DNA of 64,000 nucleotides from Polynucleobacter sp. MWH-Braz-FAM2G (GCF_018687635.1 NZ_CP061300.1:992001-1056000), one strand, 5' to 3'. Shown: positions 48,318 to 59,257, counted from the first letter of the stretch. Translations and numbers: made by a program. The notes: generated by a model from the letters alone, not told the origin.

Positions 48318-48426
48318 AATTATTATGATTTTTCTTTCTTATGCCTGCTCTGGCAATCCAATACCCCTCAGCTGTCTCACCCTAGTACACTCGTGGTATT
48401 GATAATTTTTACTAGCGAACTTTTAC

Positions 48427-49890
48427 ATGTTTGATACCGTCCGTAAGCATCAAAAAATATTGCAACTCATATTAATGTTGTTGATCGTCCCTTCATTTGC
48501 TTTCTTTGGGATATCCAGTTATTCGAGCTTTATGGACAAAGAGACTGATCTTGTTAAGGTGAGTGGCAAGCCGATTACCGCTCAAGAAGTTGACAATGCT
48601 GCAAAAAGACAAGCAGAACGCGTAGGGGGTAATTCACAACTTGCGCAAAGTGTTCAATTTAGACAAGCCATCTTGAATGAGTTGGTTCAGCAACGTATCG
48701 TTGGATTTGCTGTTAATAGTTTGCGTCTACAGGTGGGCAAAGAAGCTTTAATTAAAAGCTTGCAAAATATTCCGCAGATACGCGCACTCTACAAACCAGA
48801 TGGTAGTTTTGACGACGCGCGTTTTAAGCAGCTCTTGGCCGGCAGTGGAATAAATGAAGAGCAGTTTTACGCTAGTCAAGCTTTTGATTTAAAAATCGGG
48901 CAACTGGTAAATTCAGTAGCCCGTACTGAAATTCCCGCTCCAAAATTATCTGACATTGTTTCAACCTTGTATGAAACTGAGCGCCAAGTTCAGATTCTCT
49001 CTTTTGATGCTAAAGATTATTTATCAAAGGTAAATCCATCACAAGAAGAACTTCAGGCTTTTTATACAGCCAATGCGAAACTGTTTGAAAGTCCAGAATA
49101 CGTTGATGTTGAATACATTGTTTTAAAAGCTGATCCAAAAGAAGATGCAAAAGCATTTAGTGAAAAGGCAGATCAGTTCGCCAACATGACTTATGACCAG
49201 TCTGATAGCTTGAAGCCTGCTGCCGATAAGTTGAAATTGAGTGTTCAAACACAAAAGGGTTTAACTCGCTCTGGAGTAACTGGTGTAGCAAAGGATCACC
49301 CATTGGCTAACCCTAAAGTGGTGCAATCATTATTTGGTGATGAGGCGGTAAAGAATAAGCGCAATATCGAAGCCATTCAAACTTCTCCAGGTGTTTTTGT
49401 TTCGGCACGCGTAGTGACTTTTCATCCAGCTCAAACTTTGCCTTTTAATGAGGTGGCAGCGGAAGTAAAGCGTCAGGTCAGCCAACGTATGGCTGAGAAG
49501 CTGGCTGTTGCCGCCGCTGCTGAACGTTATTCCGCTCTAGAAAAGGATCCAAAAAATGCTACTGGCTTTGCTAGTCCCATATGGATTTCAAGAAACAAGC
49601 CAGGAAATTTAGTCGGCGGGGCGCTTGATAACGTGATGTCTGTCAACCCAGATAAATTTCCAGCAATTGTCTCAATTCCGAATCCTGGTGTGGGAACCAC
49701 CTTGTATCGCGTAGACCAAGTTCGTCAGCCAACAGGTGTTGATGCAAAAGTACATAAAGCGCAGGCTCAACAAATTCAGGCGCTTGCTGCACAATCTGAA
49801 TTTGCGGGCTTTATGGCCTACTGGCGTGATGTTGCGGGCGTAAAGGTGATAAACCCTCTTAAAACTGCGTCATCAGGCGCAGGAAGTTAA
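48427..49890 (+). CDS. ppiD: PpiD-like periplasmic chaperone, parvulin domain apparently missing
   Basis: PpiD is an inner-membrane anchored folding factor at the periplasmic exit of Sec. The N-terminus is typical: MFDTVRKHQKILQLILMLLIVPSFAFFG (one membrane helix), then a SurA-N-like region (VSGKPITAQEVDNAAKRQAE to AKDYLSKVNPSQEELQAFYTANAKLFESPEYVDVEYIVL). Full-length relatives then have a parvulin prolyl isomerase domain of about 100 residues; here the sequence jumps from VEYIVLKADPKED straight to AKAFSEKADQFANMTYDQSDSLKPAADKLKL, the segment that normally follows it. The total of 487 residues, against about 620-650, agrees with this. It is probably a pure chaperone. Confidence 0.85.
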   Translation: MFDTVRKHQKILQLILMLLIVPSFAFFGISSYSSFMDKETDLVKVSGKPITAQEVDNAAKRQAERVGGNSQLAQSVQFRQAILNELVQQRIVGFAVNSLRLQVGKEALIKSLQNIPQIRALYKPDGSFDDARFKQLLAGSGINEEQFYASQAFDLKIGQLVNSVARTEIPAPKLSDIVSTLYETERQVQILSFDAKDYLSKVNPSQEELQAFYTANAKLFESPEYVDVEYIVLKADPKEDAKAFSEKADQFANMTYDQSDSLKPAADKLKLSVQTQKGLTRSGVTGVAKDHPLANPKVVQSLFGDEAVKNKRNIEAIQTSPGVFVSARVVTFHPAQTLPFNEVAAEVKRQVSQRMAEKLAVAAAAERYSALEKDPKNATGFASPIWISRNKPGNLVGGALDNVMSVNPDKFPAIVSIPNPGVGTTLYRVDQVRQPTGVDAKVHKAQAQQIQALAAQSEFAGFMAYWRDVAGVKVINPLKTASSGAGS

Positions 49891-49902
49891 TAACTTAATC
49901 GC

Positions 49903-50574
49903 TTACTTGCTTTTGAGAATTTTTTGAAATGGGGCCATAGCGCCCCATACGTTTTTAAAAAGGATGTCTTGCGCTTTCTCATTTGGGTGCATTCGATCTG
50001 CCTGAAATAAATTCCCATCGGCGGCAACGCCATTTAGAAAGAAAGGCAAGAGATCTATTTGCTCTTGGCGAGCTATCTTAGGGTATAAATCTCGAAATTG
50101 CTGAGTGTATTCCTGACCGTAATTGGGTGGAATTTGCATACCAAACAAAAGCACTTTAGCCCCAGATTTTTTGCTCATTTGAACCATCTGACGTAAATTT
50201 ATTTCTGATTCTTGAATGGATAGTCCACGCAATGCATCATTAGCACCAAGCTCCAAAAGAACAATACCTGGCTTCTTTTGATCTAATAGCTTAGGCAAGC
50301 GAGTAAGTCCTCCAGCGCTGGTTTCGCCGCTAATGCTGGCATTAAATACATTCCATGGACTGCCTTGTTTTTGCAGTTCGTTTTCTAGCAGTTTGACCCA
50401 CCCAGATCCCCTTACTAATCCATATTCTGCCGACAGGCTATCGCCCATCACGAGAATGGTGGTATTGGTTTGAGCATTGGTAGCAAATGAAATAAACAGG
50501 CAAAATAGGGTGATTGCAAGGTTTGTAATTGCAATTTTCTTGTTGAAGAAGTTCAACCCCATTTTTTGATTCAT
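49903..50574 (-). CDS. TesA-type SGNH esterase/acyl-CoA thioesterase
   Basis: A 223-residue SGNH hydrolase of the TesA/arylesterase group, probably periplasmic. A signal peptide is visible (KKIAITNLAITLFCLFISFATNAQ, ending near residue 35). The four blocks are MGDSLSAEYGL (serine), SISGETSAGG, LLELGANDALRG and DRMHPNEKAQ (aspartate and histidine). In E. coli tesA likewise diverges from ybbA. Its ATG and that of the ABC gene lie two bases apart, so each promoter must sit in the other gene. The natural substrate cannot be told from the sequence. Confidence 0.9.
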   Translation of the reverse strand: MNQKMGLNFFNKKIAITNLAITLFCLFISFATNAQTNTTILVMGDSLSAEYGLVRGSGWVKLLENELQKQGSPWNVFNASISGETSAGGLTRLPKLLDQKKPGIVLLELGANDALRGLSIQESEINLRQMVQMSKKSGAKVLLFGMQIPPNYGQEYTQQFRDLYPKIARQEQIDLLPFFLNGVAADGNLFQADRMHPNEKAQDILFKNVWGAMAPFQKILKSK

Positions 50575-50576
50575 AT

Positions 50577-51251
50577 ATGAGTATTCCAGCTAAAGTAGTA
50601 AGCGTAAATCATCTAGGCAAGCAAGTTGTATCGAGTGATGGAATGCTGACCATTTTGCACGACATTAACTTTGATGTCTTTGCTGGGGAGAGTGTCGCTA
50701 TTACAGGCGCATCTGGATCGGGTAAAAGCACTTTGCTTGGGTTGTTAGCTGGGCTGGACTCTCCGACTTCAGGAAGCGTTGAGTTGGTTTCCCAAAATCT
50801 CAATCAATTAGATGAGGATGGTCGGGCGAAATTAAGGGGTCAAAAGGTAGGGTTCGTATTTCAATCTTTTCAATTGCTTTCCCATTTGACAGCGCTTGAG
50901 AATGTAATGCTCCCAGCAGAGCTCAATGGCCTAGAAATGGCCAAGGAAAATGCGCTAATCTGCTTAGAGCAGGTGGGATTGAGTGAGCGAGCCAATCATT
51001 TTCCTAAAACCCTATCTGGTGGAGAGCAACAACGCGTGGCCCTTGCAAGAGCTTTCATAATGAAGCCTGCGATTCTGTTTGCTGATGAGCCCACTGGTAG
51101 CCTAGACGAAACAAGTGGAAATAGGGTGATTGAACTCCTTTTTGACTTAAATCGGGCTAATCAGTCGACCTTAATTCTGGTTACCCATGATCAGGCCTTG
51201 GCGGAGCGGTGCCAACGCCAATTACATCTTCAGGGCGGGCATTTGGTATAG
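50577..51251 (+). CDS. ybbA: ABC transporter ATP-binding protein, YbbA/LolD type
   Basis: A 224-residue ATPase of the MacB/LolD/YbbA branch. Walker A is GASGSGKSTLLG, the Q-loop FVFQSFQLLSHLTALENVMLP, the signature LSGGEQQRVALARAF and Walker B AILFADEPTGSLD. Divergent tesA points to YbbA, whose partner is the large permease YbbP. No permease gene follows; purL comes next after 21 bp. So it either works with a distant permease or is an orphan ATPase. Confidence 0.88.
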   Translation: MSIPAKVVSVNHLGKQVVSSDGMLTILHDINFDVFAGESVAITGASGSGKSTLLGLLAGLDSPTSGSVELVSQNLNQLDEDGRAKLRGQKVGFVFQSFQLLSHLTALENVMLPAELNGLEMAKENALICLEQVGLSERANHFPKTLSGGEQQRVALARAFIMKPAILFADEPTGSLDETSGNRVIELLFDLNRANQSTLILVTHDQALAERCQRQLHLQGGHLV

Positions 51252-51272
51252 GCAAAACCTTATAATCTAGGG

Positions 51273-54200
51273 ATGTCTTTTTATCACTTTTTGCCTGGCG
51301 CAGATGCGCTTTCCCCCTTCCGCCAACAGCGACTTCTTGCTAATTTAGCTGCTCAAGGGGTTGTTCTTGAGTCTATCGAAGGTCAATACCTTCATTTCAT
51401 ATGGTCAAGGGCTGAACTGAGCCCCCAAAACCAAGAGGTCTTGGCAAGTCTTCTAACCTACGGACAGCCTTTTGCTTCAAAAATTCACCCTGGCAAGTCC
51501 TGGTTTGGTGGTAGCAAGTCGGAACATCAGGGTGCGATAGTTATTCCGAGGTTTGGAACTGTATCTCCATGGGCCAGTAAGGCTACTGATATTGCTCGTC
51601 AATGCGGATTGGATGTGTTGCGTCTTGAACGTGGTGTCCAGTTTTCTTGGAAGAGCAAAAAGGATCTCACTGCAGAGCAGAAACAATTAGTTTTGGCTGC
51701 AGTACACGACAGAATGACTGAGGCCGTAATTGATTCAACGGATGCGGCTAATGCTTTATATCAAACATTGGAAGATAAGCCATTAGCTCGTATTCCTGTG
51801 ATGTCAGAAGGAAGAGCAGCGCTCGATAAGGCCAACCTTGAATTGGGTCTTGCTTTATCTGATGATGAAGTTACATATCTTGTAGAAAACTTTACACGAC
51901 TTCAGCGCAATCCATCAGATGTTGAGCTAATTATGTTTGCTCAAGCAAATAGCGAACATTGTCGTCACAAGATATTCAATTCTAGTTGGACTATTGATGG
52001 TGATGATCAAGAGCGATCATTATTTGCCATGATTCGTAATACGCATCAACTTCAACCAAAGGGCACTATAGTTGCCTACTCAGATAACTCAGCTGTGATG
52101 ATTGGATGTGAAGCGGAGACTTGGGTTCCGCAGGGTGCAGATCACCGCTATGAAAAAGATACTCGCTTAGTTCACACCTTAATGAAGGTGGAGACACATA
52201 ACCACCCAACCGCTATTGCTCCATTTCCAGGAGCATCTACTGGAGCTGGTGGTGAAATTCGTGATGAGGGTGCAACCGGAGTGGGTGGTCGACCTAAAGC
52301 GGGTCTTACTGGCTTTTCGGTATCTAATTTGAATATTCCAGGCACAGATCTTCCTTGGGAAACTGAAAGATACGGCAAACCAGAGCGCATTGCGACACCA
52401 TTGCAAATCATGATCGAGGGTCCGCTTGGTGGCGCTGCTTTCAATAATGAGTTTGGTAGACCCATTCTTGGTGGATATTTCCGAGTCTTTGAGCAGACCT
52501 TGGATGGCACTCGACGTGGTTACCACAAGCCCATCATGATTGCAGGCGGAATTGGCAGTATTGATTCCATTCATACCGAGAAAAAAGCTATACAGGCAGG
52601 GCATTTGTTGATTCAACTAGGTGGTCCGGGTATGCGTATTGGTATGGGTGGCGCAACAGGAAGTTCTGTTGCAACAGGCACCAATACAGCAGATCTTGAT
52701 TTCGATTCTGTGCAGCGTGGCAATCCAGAAATGGAACGAAGGGCGCAAGAAGTCATTAATGCCTGCCGTGCGCTAGGTGAAAATAATCCGATCGTATCAA
52801 TCCATGATGTGGGAGCGGGTGGTTTATCAAACGCATTTCCTGAGCTCGCCGATGGCGCGGGTCTTGGTGCAGCATTCAAACTTCGCAGTGTTCCGCTCGA
52901 AGAGAGTGGCATGAGTCCTGCAGAAATCTGGTGCAATGAATCGCAAGAGCGTTATGTTTTAGCGATTGATGCAAAAGACCTGGATTTATTTAAATCTTTC
53001 TGCGAGCGTGAACGTTGCCCATTTGCAGTTGTTGGGCAAGCTACTGCAGAACGCCAATTAAAGTTGAGTGACACCAAACAAGCCGCCGATACCGATGCAG
53101 CATTACCCATTGATATGCCGATGGAAGTCTTGCTTGGCAAGCCTCCAAAGATGCATCGTAATGTTCAGCGTGTATCTCAAGAGTTTAAGGAGTTAGATGT
53201 TACTGATGTTGACCTAGCGCAGTCAATTGCCTGGGTATTGCAGCAGCCTACTGTTGCTAGTAAGTCATTCTTAATTACGATTGGCGATCGAACCGTTGGC
53301 GGCCTTAACGCACGTGATCAGTTTGTTGGTCCTTGGCAAGTGCCTGTGGCTGACTGTGCAGTCACGATGATGGATTACAAAGGCTATCGTGGTGAGGCGA
53401 TGTCGATGGGGGAGAGAACCCCATTGGCGGTTATTGATGCACCTGCAGCGGCACGAATGGCAGTGGGTGAAGCTATTACCAATTTATTAGCTGCGGACAT
53501 TATCGGACTTGATGGAATAAAACTTTCTGCAAACTGGATGGCTGCTTGCGGTGCTCCTGGAGAAGATGCGAAGTTATATGACTCGGTAAAAGCAGTGGGT
53601 ATGGAGTTGTGCCCAGCACTCGGAATCTCTATTCCCGTTGGAAAAGATTCGCTTTCGATGGCTACAACTTGGCAAGATGGTGGCGAAACCAAAAAAGTGG
53701 TGGCACCCGTTTCTTTGATTATTTCTGCATTTGCTTCAGTGCAAGATGTTCGCAAAACGCTGACCCCACTACTTCAATTAAAGGATCAAGCTGGATCTTC
53801 GCTTGATACTGAGCTCATCCTCATTGATTTAGGTCGCGGCAAAAATCGTATGGCCGGAAGTATCTTGGCACAGGTCTTAGATCAATCAGGCAAAACAGCG
53901 CCAAACATTGATAACCCAGAAGACCTTAAAGCATTTGCTAGTGCAATTATTCATCTTCGCAAAGAAGGTAAATTGCTGGCCTATCATGATCGTTCAGATG
54001 GCGGGTTATTAGCTTGTATTGCTGAAATGGCGTTTGCTTCTCATTGTGGCATCTCGATGAATGTCGATATGATCGCGATGGATGTCGATCAAGAACCCGA
54101 TTATGGAGATGCCAAAAATTGGGCGCAACAGATTTCAGGCCGTCGTCATGAACAGACTATGCGCGCTTTATTTAATGAGGAACTTGGCGCTGTGATCCAG

Positions 54201-55310
54201 GTTCGCAAAGAAGATCGCGATTCTGTTTTTGCTGTCCTCAGAACATTCGGTTTGAGTGCGTGCAGTCACGTGATTGGCAAGCCAAACACCAATGGGCGTA
54301 TTGAAATCTGGCGTGATGCTAAGAATATTTTTGCAGAGCCACGTGAAGTACTGCAGAAAATGTGGACCAATACCAGTTACCAAATTGCTCGATTAAGAGA
54401 CAACCCTGCGTGTGCAGATAGTGAATTTTCCCTGCTGGATAACATCTCTGATCCTGGCATGACACCAAAACTTACCTTTGATGTCGCCGAGGATATATCT
54501 GCACCTTATATTGCAAAAAATGTAAGGCCAAAAGTGGCGATCTTGCGTGAGCAGGGTGTTAATTCCCATGTTGAAATGGCTTATGCGGTAAATTGGGCTG
54601 GATTTGATAGTTACGACGTCCATATGTCAGACCTATTGAGTGGCAAAGCCAAACTAGATGACTTTAGAGGTCTAATCGCTTGCGGTGGTTTTAGTTATGG
54701 CGATGTCTTGGGTGCTGGTGAGGGGTGGGCGAAGACTATTTTGTTTAACCAACAGCTTCGCGATCAATTTTCTACATTCTTTAATCGTCAAGATAGTTTT
54801 GCTTTAGGTGTCTGCAATGGTTGCCAAATGATGAGCAACCTCTCGGGAATCATTCCTGGTGCAGAAGCATGGCCAAAATTTACGCGCAATCAATCAGAGC
54901 AATATGAGGCGCGTTTAGTTATGGCGGAAGTGATGTCTTCACCGTCGATCTTCACTCAAGGTATGGAAGGTAGTCAAATCCCGATTGCTATTGCGCATGG
55001 CGAAGGGTATGCCAACTTTAACCAACAGGGAAATCTAGAGCAGATTCAGCAGCAGGGTTTAGCAGCGTTTCGCTTTGTAGATCATCAAGGCAATCCAACG
55101 GAAGTCTATCCAATGAACCCTAATGGTTCACCAAGTGGATTGACCGGAGTTACCACGCCTGACGGTCGCTTTATGGTGATGATGCCCCATCCAGAACGCG
55201 TATTTAGAGCGGCACAGATGAGTTGGTGTCCGCCGGAGTGGCTAAATATTCCAGACGGAGCAAGTCCTTGGTTACGCTTATTCCGCAACGCGCGACGCTG
55301 GGCTAATTAA
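51273..55310 (+). CDS. purL: Phosphoribosylformylglycinamidine synthase PurL
   Basis: The large single-chain FGAM synthase (1345 residues) for the fourth step of purine synthesis. It has the N-terminal PurS-like domain, two AIRS-type ATP-binding synthase halves ([12 protein letters not shown] and [32 protein letters not shown] in the first, [19 protein letters not shown] in the second) and a C-terminal glutamine amidotransferase with the nucleophile in [13 protein letters not shown] and the His-Glu pair in MPHPERVFR. Length is as in other beta- and gammaproteobacteria. Followed four bases later by a spermidine-synthase-like gene. Confidence 0.97.
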   Translation: MSFYHFLPGADALSPFRQQRLLANLAAQGVVLESIEGQYLHFIWSRAELSPQNQEVLASLLTYGQPFASKIHPGKSWFGGSKSEHQGAIVIPRFGTVSPWASKATDIARQCGLDVLRLERGVQFSWKSKKDLTAEQKQLVLAAVHDRMTEAVIDSTDAANALYQTLEDKPLARIPVMSEGRAALDKANLELGLALSDDEVTYLVENFTRLQRNPSDVELIMFAQANSEHCRHKIFNSSWTIDGDDQERSLFAMIRNTHQLQPKGTIVAYSDNSAVMIGCEAETWVPQGADHRYEKDTRLVHTLMKVETHNHPTAIAPFPGASTGAGGEIRDEGATGVGGRPKAGLTGFSVSNLNIPGTDLPWETERYGKPERIATPLQIMIEGPLGGAAFNNEFGRPILGGYFRVFEQTLDGTRRGYHKPIMIAGGIGSIDSIHTEKKAIQAGHLLIQLGGPGMRIGMGGATGSSVATGTNTADLDFDSVQRGNPEMERRAQEVINACRALGENNPIVSIHDVGAGGLSNAFPELADGAGLGAAFKLRSVPLEESGMSPAEIWCNESQERYVLAIDAKDLDLFKSFCERERCPFAVVGQATAERQLKLSDTKQAADTDAALPIDMPMEVLLGKPPKMHRNVQRVSQEFKELDVTDVDLAQSIAWVLQQPTVASKSFLITIGDRTVGGLNARDQFVGPWQVPVADCAVTMMDYKGYRGEAMSMGERTPLAVIDAPAAARMAVGEAITNLLAADIIGLDGIKLSANWMAACGAPGEDAKLYDSVKAVGMELCPALGISIPVGKDSLSMATTWQDGGETKKVVAPVSLIISAFASVQDVRKTLTPLLQLKDQAGSSLDTELILIDLGRGKNRMAGSILAQVLDQSGKTAPNIDNPEDLKAFASAIIHLRKEGKLLAYHDRSDGGLLACIAEMAFASHCGISMNVDMIAMDVDQEPDYGDAKNWAQQISGRRHEQTMRALFNEELGAVIQVRKEDRDSVFAVLRTFGLSACSHVIGKPNTNGRIEIWRDAKNIFAEPREVLQKMWTNTSYQIARLRDNPACADSEFSLLDNISDPGMTPKLTFDVAEDISAPYIAKNVRPKVAILREQGVNSHVEMAYAVNWAGFDSYDVHMSDLLSGKAKLDDFRGLIACGGFSYGDVLGAGEGWAKTILFNQQLRDQFSTFFNRQDSFALGVCNGCQMMSNLSGIIPGAEAWPKFTRNQSEQYEARLVMAEVMSSPSIFTQGMEGSQIPIAIAHGEGYANFNQQGNLEQIQQQGLAAFRFVDHQGNPTEVYPMNPNGSPSGLTGVTTPDGRFMVMMPHPERVFRAAQMSWCPPEWLNIPDGASPWLRLFRNARRWAN

Positions 55311-55313
55311 TAC

Positions 55314-56084
55314 ATGCTGGATCAAGCGATGGAGCCGGTTACTTTTTCCGAGAGTGGGGGAATTCGCTATCTCCATTTTGGAACAGAACTCATCCAGGGA
55401 GCGATGCGTATTCGTGATCCCGATGAAATCTATCTCGAATACAACCAGCAGATGATGGCCTGGCTTCTCTTTTTGGAAACTAAGCCAGGTATGAAAGTTG
55501 CCCAGCTTGGTCTTGGTACAGGAGCATTAACCAAATTTCAACATCGGCATTGCCCATCTGTAAAGACGACAGTTGTAGAGTTAAATCCCGCAGTCATTGT
55601 CTCTGCGAGATCCATGTTTTTTACACCTGACGATGATCGCAAACTTGAAACCATACAAACCGATGCAAAGCAATTTGTTCAAAGCTCAAAGAATAAAAAT
55701 CAGTTTGATGCCGTTCAGGTTGATTTATACGATGCTATCTGCGATGGTCCCGCTGTAAGTTCCCTAGATTTTTACAAGGGGTGTTACGACATCCTCAAAG
55801 AGCCAGGTGTTATGACGGTGAATTTATTTTCACGTCATAAAAGTTTTAATCTCAACCTAAAGAACATTTGCGAAGCATTTAATAATCGAGTGCTTCTTTT
55901 CCCAGAATCACATGATTGCAATGTCGTAGCAATGGCATTTAAGGGTCCAAAGTTGGAGGCTGAATGGCAGGAAGTCTCCAAGCGCGCAAAGCTCTTACAA
56001 GAAAAAACTGGGCTTGCTACCAATAAATGGGTTGCAGGAATTAGTCGTGAGAATGCACGACAAGAGTCGAAGTTGTCTATTTGA
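55314..56084 (+). CDS. Spermidine-synthase-like (SpeE fold) protein
   Basis: A 256-residue protein with the Rossmann fold of aminopropyltransferases and methyltransferases. The nucleotide loop is VAQLGLGTGALTKF, the acidic end of strand 2 is TTVVELNPAVI, and DAVQVDLYDA replaces the D-x-x-D site of true SpeE (which usually reads DVIIVDSTDP). The N-terminal beta-domain is short. It starts four bases after purL (ATG 55314; ATG 55329 also possible). No speD or speB is nearby, so polyamine synthesis is not certain; the family includes many members of unknown substrate. Confidence 0.72.
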   Translation: MLDQAMEPVTFSESGGIRYLHFGTELIQGAMRIRDPDEIYLEYNQQMMAWLLFLETKPGMKVAQLGLGTGALTKFQHRHCPSVKTTVVELNPAVIVSARSMFFTPDDDRKLETIQTDAKQFVQSSKNKNQFDAVQVDLYDAICDGPAVSSLDFYKGCYDILKEPGVMTVNLFSRHKSFNLNLKNICEAFNNRVLLFPESHDCNVVAMAFKGPKLEAEWQEVSKRAKLLQEKTGLATNKWVAGISRENARQESKLSI

Positions 56085-56104
56085 AAAGACAATTTATAGA
56101 TAAC

Positions 56105-56133
56105 AAAAAAGGCGATCAATTGATCGCCTTTTC
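56105..56133. terminator. Bidirectional terminator between the SpeE-like gene and acnB
   Basis: AAGGCGATCAA is followed directly by its complement, with an A-run on the left and a T-run on the right. It can end transcripts from both convergent genes. Confidence 0.88.
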
Positions 56134-56167
56134 TCTTAGCGTTTCATGGAAACGCTTGGATACTTGC

Positions 56168-58753
56168 TTAGATTGTTACGGTATCCGCAACATCGCTAAA
56201 TGATTTGATCTTGTCAAAGTTCATATAGCGATAGACTTCAGCGGATTTGGCATTCAAGGACTCTACTTGCTCCAAGTATTCTTGTGGAGTAGGTAGGCGA
56301 CCCAAGAGCGCTGCAACTGAAGCCAACTCAGCAGAAGCTAAGTACACGCGAGTATCAATACCTAAACGGTTCGGGAAATTACGTGTAGATGTGGATACAG
56401 CAGTGGAGCCCTTGCGAATCTGTGCTTGGTTACCCATGCACAATGAGCATCCTGGAGTCTCCATACGTGCACCGGTACGTCCCAACACACCGTAATAGCC
56501 TTCCTCAGTCAGAACCATTTGATCCATCTTGGTAGGAGGCGCAATCCATAAACGAGTAGGGATATCAGATTTGCCTTCTAGAACTTTACCTGCCGCACGG
56601 AAGTGACCAATGTTAGTCATGCATGAACCAATAAATACTTCGTCAATTTTCTCACCAGCAACTTCGGAGAGGAATTTGACATCATCTGGATCATTAGGGC
56701 ATGCCAAGATAGGCTCTTTGATATCGCTCATATCAATTTCAATGATTTCAGCGTAGTCAGCATTCTCATCCGCTTTGAGCAATTCAGGCTTAGCAATCCA
56801 GGCTTCCATTGCCTTAATGCGACGTCCTAGAGTGCGCTTATCTTCATAACCATTAGCAATCATCCACTTCATCAAAGTGATATTGGATTGCATATATTCA
56901 ATAATTGGCTCTTTGTTGAGCTGAACTGCGCAACCACCAGCAGAGCGCTCAGCTGAAGCATCAGACAATTCAAAAGCTTGCTCAACCTTCAGATCAGGCA
57001 AACCTTCAATTTCTAAAATACGGCCAGAGAAAATATTTTTCTTGCCTTGTTTTTCAACGGTCAGCAAACCTTTTTTGATTGCATACAAAGGAATCGCATT
57101 TACTAGGTCACGCAAAGTAATGCCTGGCTGCATTTTGCCTTTGAAGCGAACGAGTACAGACTCAGGCATATCCAATGGCATAACACCAGTCGCTGCAGCA
57201 AATGCAACCAATCCAGAGCCAGCGGGGAATGAGATGCCAATTGGGAAGCGTGTATGGCTGTCACCTCCAGTACCACAGGTATCAGGTAGCAGTAAACGGT
57301 TCAACCAGCTATGAATAACACCATCACCTGGACGTAAAGCAACACCGCCACGATTTGTCATAAATGCTGGCAATTCATGGTGAGTGCGGATATCTACAGG
57401 CTTTGGATAAGCTGATGTATGGCAGAAAGACTGCATTACTAGATCAGCAGAGAAGCCTAAGCATGCCAAGTCTTTCAGTTCATCACGAGTCATTGGACCA
57501 GTGGTGTCTTGTGAACCAACAGTAGTCATGTGTGGCTCGCAGTAAGTACCAGGGCGAACGCCTTGACCTTCTGGCAATCCACAAGCGCGACCAACCATCT
57601 TTTGTGCCAAGCTGAAACCTTTTTTGTTATCAGGAGGGCTTACTGGTACACGGAATTCAGTAGATGCAGGCAGGCCAAGAGCTGCACGTGCTTTTGCAGT
57701 CAATCCACGGCCAACGATTAATGGAATACGACCACCGGCACGTACTTCATCAAAAATTACAGGGGACTTTAAAGTGAATGAAGCAATTTCTTTGCCATCT
57801 TTTAATGCCTTACCTTCATAAGGGCGCAATTCAATGACATCGCCCATATTCATTTGGTTTACATCAAGCTCGATCGGCAAAGCGCCAGCATCTTCCATGG
57901 TGTTAAAGAAGATCGGAGCAATTTTTGTGCCTAAGCAAACGCCACCAAAACGCTTATTAGGAACAAACGGAATATCTTCACCAGTCCACCACAACACAGA
58001 GTTAGTGGCAGATTTGCGTGATGAGCCTGTACCAACAACGTCACCTACATAAGCAATTTGATTGCCTTTTTTCTGCAACTCTGCAAGCTGCTTCATTGGA
58101 CCACGAACACCCGTTTCATCAGGCTCAATACCTGGACGAGGGTTTTTCAACATGACGGTTGCATGCAAAGGGATATCTGGACGGCTCCATGCATCAGGAG
58201 CAGGAGATAAGTCATCGGTATTGGTTTCACCAGTAACTTTAAATACAGTGAGCTTCATGCTTTCTGGAACAGCGGGGCGGCTTGTGAACCATTCGGCATC
58301 AGCCCAGCTTTGCAATACAGACTTGGCGTTCGCATTGCCTTTTTCAGCAAGTTCTTGAACATCATGGAAATAGTCAAACATTAATAATGTTTTCTTTAAA
58401 GCAGCAGCTGAGGCAGCTCCACACTCTGCGTCGCTTAAAAGCTCAACCAATGGTTTGATGTTGTAACCACCAAGCATGGTGCCTAACAACTCGGTTGCTT
58501 TAACACGTGAAATTAAAGGTGACTTTTCAGTTCCCTTGGCAATTGCATCTAAAAATTCAGCCTTTACCTTAGCCGCTTCATCAACGCCAGCAGGAACACG
58601 ATTAGTAATCAACTCTACAAGCTCAGCTTCTTTGCCGGCTGGAGGATTTTTTAACAATTTAACTAATTCAGCCGTTTGATCTTTGGTCAAAGGTAGGGCT
58701 GGAATTCCGAGGGCGGCGCGTTCGGCAACTTGGGCGTTATAGGCTTCTAACAT
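56168..58753 (-). CDS. acnB: Aconitate hydratase B (AcnB)
   Basis: The main TCA-cycle aconitase, citrate to isocitrate, also active on 2-methylaconitate in some bacteria. The 861 residues show the AcnB order: N-terminal HEAT-like domain ([21 protein letters not shown]), the swivel domain moved forward ([22 protein letters not shown] near 240-262), then the catalytic core with [18 protein letters not shown], the cluster cysteine regions [15 protein letters not shown] and [14 protein letters not shown] group of CTTAT...ATAAG-type dyads lies about 90 bp before the start, over its likely -35. Confidence 0.96.
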   Translation of the reverse strand: MLEAYNAQVAERAALGIPALPLTKDQTAELVKLLKNPPAGKEAELVELITNRVPAGVDEAAKVKAEFLDAIAKGTEKSPLISRVKATELLGTMLGGYNIKPLVELLSDAECGAASAAALKKTLLMFDYFHDVQELAEKGNANAKSVLQSWADAEWFTSRPAVPESMKLTVFKVTGETNTDDLSPAPDAWSRPDIPLHATVMLKNPRPGIEPDETGVRGPMKQLAELQKKGNQIAYVGDVVGTGSSRKSATNSVLWWTGEDIPFVPNKRFGGVCLGTKIAPIFFNTMEDAGALPIELDVNQMNMGDVIELRPYEGKALKDGKEIASFTLKSPVIFDEVRAGGRIPLIVGRGLTAKARAALGLPASTEFRVPVSPPDNKKGFSLAQKMVGRACGLPEGQGVRPGTYCEPHMTTVGSQDTTGPMTRDELKDLACLGFSADLVMQSFCHTSAYPKPVDIRTHHELPAFMTNRGGVALRPGDGVIHSWLNRLLLPDTCGTGGDSHTRFPIGISFPAGSGLVAFAAATGVMPLDMPESVLVRFKGKMQPGITLRDLVNAIPLYAIKKGLLTVEKQGKKNIFSGRILEIEGLPDLKVEQAFELSDASAERSAGGCAVQLNKEPIIEYMQSNITLMKWMIANGYEDKRTLGRRIKAMEAWIAKPELLKADENADYAEIIEIDMSDIKEPILACPNDPDDVKFLSEVAGEKIDEVFIGSCMTNIGHFRAAGKVLEGKSDIPTRLWIAPPTKMDQMVLTEEGYYGVLGRTGARMETPGCSLCMGNQAQIRKGSTAVSTSTRNFPNRLGIDTRVYLASAELASVAALLGRLPTPQEYLEQVESLNAKSAEVYRYMNFDKIKSFSDVADTVTI

Positions 58754-58820
58754 TGTGTTTCCTATGAGGTAAAAGTGGTCAATAGAAAGGCCAAAAGGGA
58801 ATTTTCTCCCGATTAGCTTA

Positions 58821-58860
58821 ATTATAGTTACTTATTTAAGTCTTATATAAGAGTTTAAAC
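58821..58860 (-). promoter_or_regulatory. acnB promoter with clustered dyad operators
   Basis: On the reverse strand a TATAAT (58826-58821) makes a perfect -10. Upstream lie CTTATTTAAG (58831-58840), CTTATATAAG (58842-58851, a palindrome that extends to 12 bp) and GTTTAAAC (58853-58860), centred 10-11 bp apart, i.e. one helix turn. They cover the -35 region, a layout suited to repression by a cooperative dimeric regulator. Confidence 0.5.
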
Positions 58861-58960
58861 AGTCAATTTGAACTAAAAAAGGGCAAATACTTGAAATATT
58901 AGGGTTTTTCCGAAAGACAAGGCGCATAGAAAGAGGGGTTTTTATAGTGATCTTCTATTC

Positions 58961-59149
58961 TCAGAGTACTTGTTCGTCTTTCATGGCCCAAACCAAGGCT
59001 ATTACCCACCCAATTAGCGACCAACCAAGAAAAAGATTCAGAGCAAAGATAGCCCCTGAATTTGCCCGTCTTTTATTGAATGCTATAGCAAATGGGAGGA
59101 AGTAAAACAGGGAGAGAAGTGTCAGAATGATGGCAAAAAGAAGGCGCAT
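58961..59149 (-). CDS. Imm-like superinfection immunity family membrane protein
   Basis: A 62-residue protein with two hydrophobic helices (residues 2-23 and 33-56) joined by a short basic turn FNKRRAN. The second helix region AIFALNLFLGWSLIGWVIALVWAMKD matches the superinfection immunity family (T4 Imm-like, PF14373), with the signature NxFLGWxxIGWxxALxWA. In T4 such a protein blocks entry of DNA from a second phage; chromosomal copies are widespread and mostly untested. It stands alone between acnB and pyrG with no phage gene around it. Confidence 0.78.
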   Translation of the reverse strand: MRLLFAIILTLLSLFYFLPFAIAFNKRRANSGAIFALNLFLGWSLIGWVIALVWAMKDEQVL

Positions 59150-59257
59150 TAGTGCAAAAAAGAGTCGTGTTTAGCTAAGAAGTTTTCATATTACCGATTT
59201 TCAATTTTGAAGGGAGGGTTCTCTATCGTTATAATTACTTTTTCCAACAGAGCTTAA

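Noticed and set aside
52172..53806. Several long antisense frames within purL
   Set aside because: Shadows of the strong purL frame; no start signals or recognisable domains.
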